From: Mastigamoeba balamuthi
Lineage: Eukaryota; Evosea; Mastigamoebida; Mastigamoebidae
Assembly: GCA_902651635.1 (NCBI GenBank)
Contig: CACRSC010000038.1
Location: 303,659-367,658, forward strand
DNA: 64,000 nucleotides
Direction: 5' to 3'
Under the pieces are notes generated by a model, which was not told the origin of the DNA, did no database searches, and saw only the letters and a list, made by a program, of their open reading frames with translations. Shown here piece by piece: positions 40,141-50,800 of the stretch. Made by a program: the position numbers and the translations under genes. Each line of letters starts with the position of its first letter. The first letter of the stretch is position 1.

Positions 40141-42744
40141 TTAATTGCATGTCGGGGTATCCTTATCAAGATTGATCCATGTTCCTGAATCTGTCTGCTC
40201 CCGGTGTTGCCTGATCCGCCTAGCAATCATGAATGGTATCACTAAAAAAGCTGATAAAAGAACGACCCCGCCTATTACTGGTGCAGCTATCCAAGAAAGA
40301 TTCTTTCCCTTTCCACTGTCTGGCATTTCTTCCGATTTGCTATCGGATCTAATTCTGTCTGAATGTATGTCAACCCAATACACTGCACGATCATTTCCGT
40401 GAATGTAGGCATAATAGCGTGCTTCTGCTGTGCTCTGGAAGCTCACGAGGGACAGTTCTCCGCATCCTCTTGTGTTGTCATTCTGGCGATGTCATTTTTG
40501 TTAATCGCATTTCATAACAGACGAAGAAGTGTACATTTGCAATGCACTTGCCATGGATTGCAGTTGTAGTGCATGAGGATGCAGCAATTATGTCGATGAT
40601 GGAATCGTAGTTGAATAGGTTGTCGCATGTTGATACAGTGAGCAATCCTCCATCTCCCGTGATCTCGATCCACGCCCCAGGTTGGGAGGTGTTCATGCAG
40701 GAAGACTGCCCGCTGAAGTGCAATGGCCTTGTGTCAACCACCAGGGAGGATGGTAAGTTATACACACGGACGGCATCTGAACAGTTTTCTGATGTCTTCT
40801 CCGGTACTGGTCATGCATATCAGATTTGTGCTCATGCAACGACACGTGCCTGTGCTGTTGAATGACAGAGTGTATTGCACCATACTCTCCACCATGATGT
40901 AGTACATTGTGTTGAGGCTTGTGAGAACGGAGACATAAGCGCAGTGCTGTTGTTTTTGCCACACGATGGGAGCAGCCCCAACTATTCCAGGAATATAGTT
41001 TGGAATGACTATGCAGGCGGAGAATATGTAGAGGCCAACTTCTAAGTTCCTGTTGGTGGTACACACTCTCGCCTGCATTCTATTGCCATTTCCAGTGAAG
41101 CTGTACCACCTACCTGAGTCAGTGTAAGCCACATACAATTCAGTGGGACAATGACGTACCTGGGCCATATCTGATTGGTCCAGAAGCTCTCAGCAAAAAT
41201 TCTGTATGATAAAATGGAATCACATTGCTAAGTGCTATTGGGAAAGCGAGCTCGATAGCATTGGCTACTGCACATTCCGACCCTGTAGCAACTGGAGGCT
41301 TCCTCAGCATCAAGCACAAAGACTGAGTACGCACGGTTTATCTCGAGCTTGAACTGTCCACGCTGGCGGGACCATCCCGACACGTAGATGTAGAATGGAC
41401 GACCATTTGGCGCCTGGAAACTCACCGCTGAGGACGTACCACACACATCATCGTTCTGTGGAGGCATCTGTGAGATTGATATCAACTGATTCTGTATACA
41501 TAGGCAGCACAGTGAGAGCCCTCGCCTTGGCTTTCGCAGTCACGATACACCTCGATCATGGTATCAAAGTTCGTTGAAAGAGAGCAGGTTATTGCCACGA
41601 GATCTTTTCCGCTTCCCATGCCCCTAAACCACTGACCTGCCGTGCTTTCATTCCTGCAGTTGGAATGCAGACTTGCAGACATGCTCGTATCGCCTATGTA
41701 CGACCACGCCTCCGATGTGATATCAACGGCCTTAGTGCAGTACTCACTAGCAGGATGGACCTCTGCGATTTTTGGTTAGGCGCAGGAGGAGCTGAGAGAC
41801 GGGCCTGGGACTATTTTCAAGTTAATCGAGCCGCACTTCTTCTCCCATCCGTGAACGAACAGCCAGTAACGTCGGCCCTCTTCTGCAAAGAAATTGACCA
41901 CCGAGAGGTAGTCGCACTCGTCGTCGCCCTTCAAGGGTAATGGTGAGTCAGTGTGCAGTGGATACATCTTCTGTCGAAGTGAGCGCACGTATGCCACGCA
42001 GACCGATTCGTTATCGCCAGTCTCGTTGTCCTGGCACTGGCCCGAGAACACCTCGATGGCCGTGTCGTGCAGCCCACCCGCGCTCTGGGGCGCGCACGTC
42101 GAGGCGACCAACCGCGTACCGTTGCCCACGAACGTGTACCACAGGCCGTACTCGGAGAACGCGTCGTTGTCGTTGCAGTCGGTGACATCGGTCAGGTCAC
42201 GCGAGCACGTTACCTCCCAGTTTTCGTACGGCAGTGAGAACCCAATCTCTCTCGCCGAGTCGCAGAGCGTATTCTGCTGGTTGCTGGACTGCCTCGCACG
42301 CCCAGAACGGGCATCCGCGATCTCTGCGCTGTTGCCAGCCCGCATGGTCGCCAGCTCGACGAAGATGGGAGTGGTCTGCGGGCTGTCGACGCGTATGAAT
42401 AGGTTGTCTGTGAAGTCGTCGAGTGAGATCGTCGAAGAGGCAACGTCCTGAGCAACGGCGGGCGAGCCACAGGAGTCGAAGACCGCGACATTGAGGGTGG
42501 ATGAGGGGTCGGCCGGAGCGACAGCAGAGACCTCGGCCGAGAGGGCTCTGGGATTGCGACCGATGCGAGCCACAAACCAGACGGGAGATTGCACGATCGA
42601 ACTGGCGGACCCGCGGAACCCTCCGGACTCGGACTGCATCGAGCACGCCGAGGAGCAGTCCAGACCGCACGCAGGCGCAGACGACGACGACGACGCGAGG
42701 GAGAGGAACAAGAAGACGCACAGAATAACGGGACCACGAGGCAT
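40141..42744 (-). CDS. PPC-like-repeat type I membrane protein, paralogue A
   Basis: Eight exons: 42744-41989, 41928-41812, 41760-41500, 41455-41335, 41282-41160, 41113-40844, 40806-40535, 40482-40141 (753 aa). A signal peptide (VILCVFLFLSLASSSSSA) is followed by repeated beta-sandwich modules like bacterial pre-peptidase C-terminal domains: LWYTFVGNGTRLVASTC...DTAIEVFSGQCQD...C.AY|GDDEC...FFAEEGRRYWLFVHGW, then a second QWFRGMGSGKDLV module, a third GRWYSFTGNG module and a fourth SSCMNTSQPGAW module. One transmembrane helix (IGGVVLLSAFLVIPFMIA) and a short tail ending WINLDKDTPTCN complete it. N-glycosylation sites are frequent. Exon lengths match paralogue B (44704-47507). It is an intact surface protein; ligand unknown. 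Composition falls from GC-rich at the 5' end to AT-rich at the 3' end. Confidence 0.85.
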
Positions 42745-42897
42745 GTGAGCACCGAGTGCTATCCTACGTCAGAAAAAAAGACTGGGTGAATCCGTGTCAA
42801 AACAATCGATTAGATACAATGTGGTATCCCCACCCAGCGGGCGGGATAATTGTTGGGCAGACACGTATGTCTTGTTCGTCCTTCCTCGGGGACGTGT

Positions 42898-44468
42898 TTA
42901 TTCGTCTTCGTCCTCAGTATCGGTCGCTCTTGCACTGCGGGGCCCGTGCACTCCGGGGGTGTACCACCCGAGGCAGGACGACTGCCGTGACCACCCCGCG
43001 TTGTGAATGAGGTCGAACCCTCCGATGTTTGCCTCTGGAGCCTCGCCCTGCTTCTTCCTCGAGTGTATCTCTACCGCGTCGAACGTGTCGTTGAGCAGCA
43101 CCGTCTTCAGCAGCCTGTCCGGCGCGTTCTCCGCACTCATCGACGGCGACGAGTTGACCTCGAGGACGAAGGGCTTCAGCTGCTCGTCGAAGAGGATCTG
43201 GCCAGTCGCCGTCAGCAGGGGAAGCCCCTCGAGTCATCAGGTGACGCACATCGAATCCGTAGAGCTCGAAGCAGTGCCTGTCGGCTACCATGACCTTCTG
43301 GACTGCCTGGAGGGAGAGGATGATGGCCTGCTGGACGTCCGCGAAGGCCTTGTCGACGGCCTCCGGCCCGTGGCGCCGGATGAGGTGCAGCTTCAGGGCC
43401 CGCAGGTCCCACTTGCATCCGCTGTCGGGGTCGTAGTTCTCCGAGGTCTTCTGCACCGCGACGTTGGTCAGGTGGATGTACGAGTTGGCCATGTCCCTCG
43501 CGTCCACCGAGTACCTGCGTGCGAGCGATCAGAATCTGCCCGTGCGCTCTGCGCGGGTGGGTCGCCGCACCTGTGGTGCGAGAAGCGGGCGAATCCGCAG
43601 CGGTAGAGGTAGAGGATCAGGGGGTTGTACGAGAGGCAGAGGCAGTAGATCCTGCAGTCGAACTTCTTGCCACCCACGAGGTACGGGTTGTGCAGGTACT
43701 TCTGGACGACGTACTGCTCGGCCGTGCTGTCTCTGCCCTGCCGCCAGTCGCTGATCTGGTTCAGCTTGTTGAACAGGAATATCCCCTTGCCCTGCGACCT
43801 GCCGATCTGCACAACGGGCTCTGAGCGCAGGGCTGGACGGAGGTCCGCAGGTGGCGCACAGGCTTCATGATGTAGAAACCTGGACTGCGCCGGAACTCTT
43901 CGATGAACAGCGGGTACTCGGCAGGGAGCAAGTACGTCTGCGGGAAGAACCCGTACCTGAGCATCGAGTCGTCATCAGTGGACGCCCGAGGCATCCGAGC
44001 TGAGAGCAGCTCAGGTAACGGACCTCGTTGCCTCGTCGTGCTTGCCCTCGCGCTCGAGCTGGCGCTTGGTCTTCCTCAGGTTCTTGGCCAGGTTGTCTTT
44101 CCTCGTCAGCTGCGCAAACGACGTTGAGGTCTGGGAGCAGCGCCAGTCGTGGGGTCGCTGCAGCTGACCTCGTAGAAGTTGGGGAAGTGGTTGACGCGCT
44201 GGTGCTCCAGGAGGCTGAGGTGGGGAAGCGTCTCCTTGATCCAGTTCTTGTCCGCCCACATGAGGTCCCACTCGTCTGGCGCGTCCCTGTGGCCCTCGTG
44301 AGGGTTGGTTTGCGTATGGAGCTCAGAGCTCTTCGCCTACGTTTGAGCCGCATCTGTCCACCCGCGACCCTTGAGGACGTCGTAGATCGTGTTGGTGAAC
44401 TCGGTGCAAAACCGAGAGATGGAGCGAGGCTTCTGGGCCGCCCTCGTCGCTGCCGCCTTCACGCTCAT
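42898..44468 (-). CDS. Tubulin polyglutamylase-like TTLL (TTLL1/TTLL9 type)
   Basis: Seven exons: 44468-44341, 44286-44169, 44109-44024, 43956-43860, 43806-43571, 43514-43250, 43197-42898 (409 aa). Landmarks in order: EWDLMWADKNWIKETLP, QRVNHFPNF, LTRKDNLAKNLRK, TYLLPAEYPLFIEEF, IMKP|IGRSQGKGIFLF, YLHNPYLVGGKKFDCRIYCL, LYRCGFARFS, NSYIHLTNVAVQK, CFELYGFD|ILFDEQLKPFVLEVNSSPS, then GGFDLIHNAG. All are typical of the TTL ligase fold and, by the LTRKD and GGFDL motifs, of TTLL1/TTLL9. These enzymes add glutamates to tubulin, usually in axonemes and basal bodies, so the organism probably builds a flagellum. The acidic C-terminus (DTEDEDE) is extra. It sits between the two PPC-like paralogues on the same strand. 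Confidence 0.93.
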
Positions 44469-44703
44469 CCCACCGTGTCTATTTATAGCGGGAGATTTTT
44501 GAGTCCCTGTGCATGAATCCAGGAAGGATTCCAACAACGGACAGTGCCGTGTGCTCAAGTGGTGTATGTATCAATCCGATGCCGCTTTGTTGTGGTGACG
44601 GGAGGCCTGAAATTCCGGCAGGCCATCAGCAGTTGTGGTGACTCGAGTGCGTGTGGCTGGCTATATGTGTAGGGGGTGGGCGCTCATCGGCCTTCTCTCC
44701 ATC

Positions 44704-47507
44704 TCAGTTGCACGTGGGTGTGTTCTTCTCGAGGTTGATCCACGCTCCCGCAACCGCCTCCCTGCGGTTCTGCCTGACCTTCTTGACGATGAGCACCGTC
44801 GCCACGACCAGGACCACGATCAGGACGAAGCCGCCGACAATGGGGGCGGCAATCCACGCGAGGTTCCTCTTGTGCTTGTGGTGCTCGGCGGGGACCTCCT
44901 CGGAGGACTGGCTCTCCAGAGGAAGCACGCCTTGAGAGGAGCTACTCGAGGACGGCTCGTCGGCAGAGTGGCTGCTGGATGCGTGCGCATCAGCAGAGGA
45001 AGAATTGTCCTGCTCGCTGCTGCTGCTCGTCCTCACCGCTACCGGCACCATTTCTGATCAGTCCTGGTCGCCCACGGATCGTGGAGGGCGTACCATCTGA
45101 ATTGATGTCTACCCAGTACACCGCACGGCTGCCGTGAATGTACGCGTAGTACTGCTGCCCTTTGGTGCTGAGGAAGCTCGCGCGGGACCTCTTGCTGCAT
45201 CCATTCGTGTTGATCTGTAGTTACTCGTTAGAACACATGAGCTTGAAGGCGATATCCACAGCGCGTACCTTCATGACGCACTGACCCTCAATGCCAGTGG
45301 TGTTGCACGAAGAAGCAGCGACAATTTCGATTGAAGAGCCGGCGTTCTGGAAGGTGTCGCATGTGGAGACCGTGAGCGTGCTGCCGTCGCCGGTGAACAT
45401 GATCCAAGCGCCGGGCTGCGTGGTGTTCATGCACGACGACTGCTTGCTGAAGCGGAGCGGCCTCGTGTCCACCGTCGTGGCGGACGGGTAGGAGGCAACG
45501 TGGGTGGCGTCCACGCACGTCGGCTTCGTGGTGCCCGATCCTGTCAGGGAGAGCAAAGTGAGACCACTCCCGGCCACCGAACGGCGTGGAATCGGCGGAC
45601 CCTCTTCGCTGATGTTGAGGGAGAACTGCTCGGAGCTGTTGCTCTGGACCGCGAGGTAGTACGTCACGTACGGGACAGTCAGCAGGGAGACCTGCGCGCA
45701 CTGCCTCCCCGTCTTCCACGCGATGGGGGCGGCGCCGACGTTCTGGCCGCTGATGGCCGCGCACGCCGAGAGCACGTACACGCCGACGCTGCTGCTGTTG
45801 CTCGCGAGGCACACGCTCGCGCGGACCTGCTTGCCGTTGCCCGCGAAGGTGGACCAGTTGCCTGCGCCAGAGGAGTGAGACACGGAAATTCGAGTCGCCG
45901 ACACGGCGCGGGGCCTCACCGTTGCCAGAGATGACGGGGTCAGAGGACCTCAGCAGGAAGCCAGAACGAGTGCTCGAGATGGTGCCGGCGATCGGTGCCT
46001 GGGTCGGGACGTTGACGGCGCTCGCGCTCGCACAGTCGGATCCCGAGGCAGCTGCGTGGCCGCTTCAGAACAGAAGAAGAGACGGCGGGAGGGGGAGACG
46101 CAAGGGGACCGCGTACGAGAGATCGAGAGGGTGAACTGTCCGCGCTGGATCGACGACCCCGACACGAAGACGTAGTACGGGACGCCCGCGGACGTCTTGA
46201 AGCTCAGGGCCGAGGCCTTGCCGCAGACGTTGTCGTTGTAGGCCACGCAGTGCGAGCCCTCGCCCAGCCCGACGCAGTCGCTGTACACCTCGACCACCGT
46301 GTCGAAGTCGGTGCCCGCGCCGCAGGTCGAGGCCACGAGGTCGGCGCCGGTGCCCACGCCCCTGAACCACTGGCCCGTCGTGCTCGCGTTCCTGCAGCCC
46401 GAGTGCAGCCTCGCCGACAGGCTCGTGTCGCCGCTGTACGACCACGTCTCCGACGGGATGGCCACGGCCGCCGTGCAGTACTCGTTCGCAGGGTGGACCT
46501 CTGATGGGACAAGAGTACAGTCAGGAATTGCAGGGAACTCCCTCTGTTGACGTGGCATTGCGTTTGGACGTGCCTGGGACGAGCATGAAGTTGATCGTGC
46601 CGCACTTCTCGCCCCACCCGTGCACAAATATCCAGTAGCGCTTGCCGTTCTCGGCGAAGAAATTGACGTCCGAGTGGGACCCGCACTCGTCGTTGCCCTG
46701 CGAGAAACCGCTGTTTAGGAACTGCAATAATCGCTAGGGCAGCGCGCGCACGTAGGCCTCGCAGACCGACTCGTTCTCGCCCGCCGTCTCGTTGTCCTGA
46801 CACTGGCCCGAGAACACCTCGATGGCCGTGTCCAGCAGCCCGCCCGCGCCGTCGGGCGTGCACGTCGAGGCGACCAGCCGCGTGCCGTTGCCCACGAACG
46901 TGTACCACAGGCCGTGCTCGGAGAACGTCTCGTTGTCGTGGCCGCAGTCGCTGACCTCGGAGAGCTCGTGCGAGCACGTCGACACGCCGTTGAGGTGCAG
47001 CGGCAGCGCGTGGCCGATCTCCTTGGCGGCGTTGCACTGCGTGTTGTTCTTGGGCTGCCTGGCCTGCCTCGCGCGACCCGAGTTCGCGCCGTCGTCGTCT
47101 TCGTCGCTCTCCCTCGTCTCGAGCTCGACGTGCAGGCGCGAAGTCGGCGCCGTGTCGACGCGGACGAACACGTCGCCCGTCGCGAAGTTCTCGAGCAGGA
47201 TCTCGGCAGACCCCTCGCCCTCGGCGTCGGCAGCCGCGTCGCACGACGCGAAGACCGTGAGGGCCGGGGCCGGCGTCGCGGCGTCGCCAGTAGCGACGGC
47301 AGAGACGTCGGCCCAGAGTGCAGTGGAGGTGCGGTCGATGCGGGAGGAGAACCAGAGCGGAGAGGAGCCGTCGACGTCGCTGGCGGACCCACGTGAGCCC
47401 CCGGGCACGTGCTGCATCGGGCAGGCCGAGCGGCAGTCGTTCCCGCAGGCCCACGCGAGCGCGAGCAGCAGAGAGAAGGACGTTATACAACCGACAGCAC
47501 GAGACAT
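44704..47507 (-). CDS. PPC-like-repeat type I membrane protein, paralogue B
   Basis: Eight exons: 47507-46752, 46697-46581, 46498-46117, 46051-45920, 45861-45601, 45540-45269, 45214-45094, 45053-44704 (796 aa). Signal peptide (SFSLLLALAWACG), then the same module series as paralogue A: LWYTFVGNGTRLVASTC, FFAENGKRYWIFVHGW, QWFRGVGTGADLVASTC, NWSTFAGNGKQVRASVC, SSCMNTTQPGAWIMFTGDGS, and YYAYIHGSRAVYWVDINSD. A Ser-rich stalk precedes the helix (VGGFVLIVVLVVATVLIV), and the tail ends WINLEKNTPTCN. The first two exons have exactly the same lengths as in paralogue A (756 and 117 nt). B lacks the intron A has at 41499-41456, and has one before the stalk that A lacks. Unlike A, the whole gene is GC-rich. 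Surface adhesion or ligand binding is inference. Confidence 0.87.
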
Positions 47508-47821
47508 GTCTTTTGTCTGTGTGTGCGTTGTGTGTGTCTGGATGCGTGCGTCTGTCTGAGTTTAAAATTCTGCGCAACAGAATCTGGCTCTCGGTAACTG
47601 AAACGGCGCTATTCCCACCGGTTTTTTGTTTTAGGAAACGGGGGCAGTTCGGAAGACAAAAGGTGCACTCCTAGCGCCCCTCGTGAGCCGAGAGAGCGGG
47701 GATCGCGCTGGCGTACTGGGCGGTTCTGTTTTCTGTGCGCGGCAGCGCGGGCGCGCTGTTGTGGGTCTCGGCGGTGCGTCTGTGTTCGAGAAACTGCCGG
47801 GACGAGGCCAATTGTGGTTGT
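47508..47821. promoter_or_regulatory. Upstream region of PPC-like paralogue B
   Basis: Contains ATTCTGCGCAACAGAAT (47567-47583; inverted 6-bp arms) about 60 bp before the start at 47507, and a GTGTGT-rich stretch. The right part is the 3' flank of the Munc13-like gene. No gene. Confidence 0.35.
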
Positions 47822-50800
47822 TCACTCACTGATCGGGAGCTTCGCGTTTCCCGCGGCCCGGGCCTGCTTGGCGAGCGTCTTGACGATGTCGTGCGACCTG
47901 TGGATCCCGAAGTTGGTGAAGAGGATGGTCTCGTCCGACGACGTCGTGATCACGACGCCCCCAAACACCAGTTTCAGTTTGTTGTGCTCGGCGGGCCTCA
48001 TAGCGTCGATCTCCTTCAGCAACATCGCGAACCGCACGGCCGAGCTCTCCTTCGTGATCCCGACAAGCGACTCGAAGCAGATGTGCCTCTGCGTCATGTA
48101 CAGCACGCCGGGCGTCTTCCCCATCCAGCAGTTGTACTCTGTTCCGAGGCGGTGAGGCTTGCGCTCGTGGAGTGTGGGAATGGTGCGCACTCTTGAGCGC
48201 AAGCTCTGTCGGTGGGAGTCCGAAGTGCTCGCGCATCCACTGCGGCAGGCTGCTGCCGCCCAGCTCGTGCTTGAAGGCGGACGCCTCCCTGTCGCCCTTG
48301 TGGCTGCGGCTGTCGAGCACGACCTGGATGTCCTCGAGGGGAACGCCCTCCAACTCAGGCGGCGCGGCCTCGCCTCCCCTGTTGCCGCTGGCCGCCCTCC
48401 GTGCAGCAATGATCTCCTCGGTGCTCGCGGTGTACAGCGCGATGGTCCTCTGGAACTCCCGGAACGGCTGGCAGGACTCGAGCTGCGCGACGGAGAGTCC
48501 CTCGCCCTCGGCGTGGAAGTAGGCAAGGAGCATGTCGATGTCCCCCTTGAGAGTCGCCGCCAGGCTCGCTGTGACGCGAATTGTGCCCTCCTTCTTCGAG
48601 GACTTCTTTTGTGGCTTGCACAGCACCTTGAGCACCTCGAACATGGCCTCCCAGCTCTTCTGAAGGAAGCACCGGAAGAGCGGCTTGCTCACCTTCTGCG
48701 ACACCTCGAGGAGGCACTCGTCTGGCGATGCGTGAGAAGGCAGTTGGTGAGGCGCGGTCTCACCGAGAGCATTGACGATCTTCGTAGCGAAGTTGTCCGC
48801 AATGTTTTGCGTGATAAATGCGCCCCATTGCCCTATCCCCGGCATCTGTGTTCGCAGTGAGCGCACTATTAGGACACTCACTGCTCGTGCCTGGCTGACG
48901 AAGGACGTCACACATTTATCGATCACTGCTCGCGAGTTCTCTATGCACGACGAAACCGTGTTCTCGAGCGACTCCTTGCTGACGTCAACACGAACAGTTT
49001 GAGTCGTCTTGTACTCCTGGATGTGGTCGAGGGCCTCTTCCAGAGACTCCACGGTCTGGTTTAGCAGGTCACAGCTTTTCTCAACGTTGCTCACGCAGAC
49101 ACAGAACTACGCGGAGTTGTGAGAAACACGGTGTCTCTGGTGAGCATACACTGGGCATGTCCGAGACTGAGCGCAGAGCACGTTCCTCCTCCAGGCTTCC
49201 GTACAGCGCGAGAGCATTGGTGACTACTTCGGCGACCTGGCAAATAGCAAACGGGTCCTCTGGCTTGAGCTTCTTGAACTGTGCAGTGAAAGACGAGATC
49301 GCGTCGAAGCAGTCGATGACTGCCGTCGAGTTCGCATGACCCCCAACAGCAACGTGCTAGACACTCGTGTTAGTATTCCCATGTGGCCAGCGCGTAAGAG
49401 GACTCGCACCTTGTCTACGTCAAAAGCCCTCCGGACCCATTCGTTCAGCATCTCTCGGCTGCTCTTTAGCCACAGGAAGATAAGCCCTGGACTGAGTGAG
49501 AACACAGAATTTGTATGTGGATATCGTGCCTCCGAACGTCGGGAATATTGCAGCAGTAGGGTCGGGACCGTGCAGAATGTGCTTCTTGTCTCTTCTCTCC
49601 TTGAGAAGAAGCTCGAGGGTTCTCAGTTGCGTCATGCACTCAACTATTCCCGTTGTCGTGCCCGATGGGGAACTCAGGAACTGGCAGATGCTCCCGATGA
49701 GGGTGTCGATCTTCGAGGCAAATGGGCCCAGGAGGATTTCGTCAGTGCCAACCTCCCTACATAAATAATGAGAATAAGGAACCAGGCGGGGTTCTCACTG
49801 AGGCAGCAGATCCTGAAGATCGTCCACGAGGAGAACCATGTCCAAAGACTTGGTTATGACTCGCAAAAAGTTGTCCACCTGGTCCCCTCCTGAGTTTCTG
49901 CTACGCTGGAAGAGCGCAGTGACAGCGCCCTGGTGATAGCCGATGAGAGGGGTTTGACATTGAGAGAGATAAACCTCAATAGCTTCGCTGAGGAAACTCT
50001 GCAATGTCCCCAGCTTCGCAGACTCTTCGAGAGTGAGAGTGACGGACTTCAGGAGCTCCCGTATTACTCCAAGAGGATCCTAGCCTAAGGTTAGTTAAAG
50101 TTCGAGTTGGATGACAAAACACCTCTATCTCCTGCACAAGGCACTTGACGAATGCGTCCTTCGCCATGAAGAGGAAATTCTCCAGGGTTTTACTGGTTTG
50201 TAGAACCTAAACAGTGAATGAATGAACTGAATAGCACATCCAGATGACATACCTCGACTCTCGTTGGCACTGTCGTCGGCCTGAGCAGGTCTTGAAGGAC
50301 TCCGAAAACGAGCCTCACGTTCCCGACAGTGGTGAGCTTCTGGGAGAGTTTTTGCAGAGCACTGTCTGATGGTGAAAAATGCGTGATTGACAGAAGCACG
50401 TGCATCAAGCTTCGATAGCCCTTGCTGATCCCGAACCGAGTTCCAAAGTCCTCAAGGAGCCAGAGCAGGTTTCTCTCCGATCCTGATTTGACTTAGTTCA
50501 ATAGCTCGAGGACGCGAGTCACCCTGCAAGTAGCGCCCGAACATCGTGGAGAACATCTTCGTGTATAGCACGTGGTAGTCGTTTTGGTCCCTTGCCCGGG
50601 AAGCATCGAAAGCAGACGCGTCCAGAGTGAGCGTTTGTGCACGATAGAGGTACTATGCAATGTGAGCGGTGTTGGGTGTGAATATCTACCCACCCCCGAG
50701 TGCATGTGCTTGAGCTGTATGGTGACAGTTCTCTTTGATCCTTCGAGAGTGATGGCAATTCGATGGGTCTCTCCGTCCAGCATATGCATGTACTCCATCA

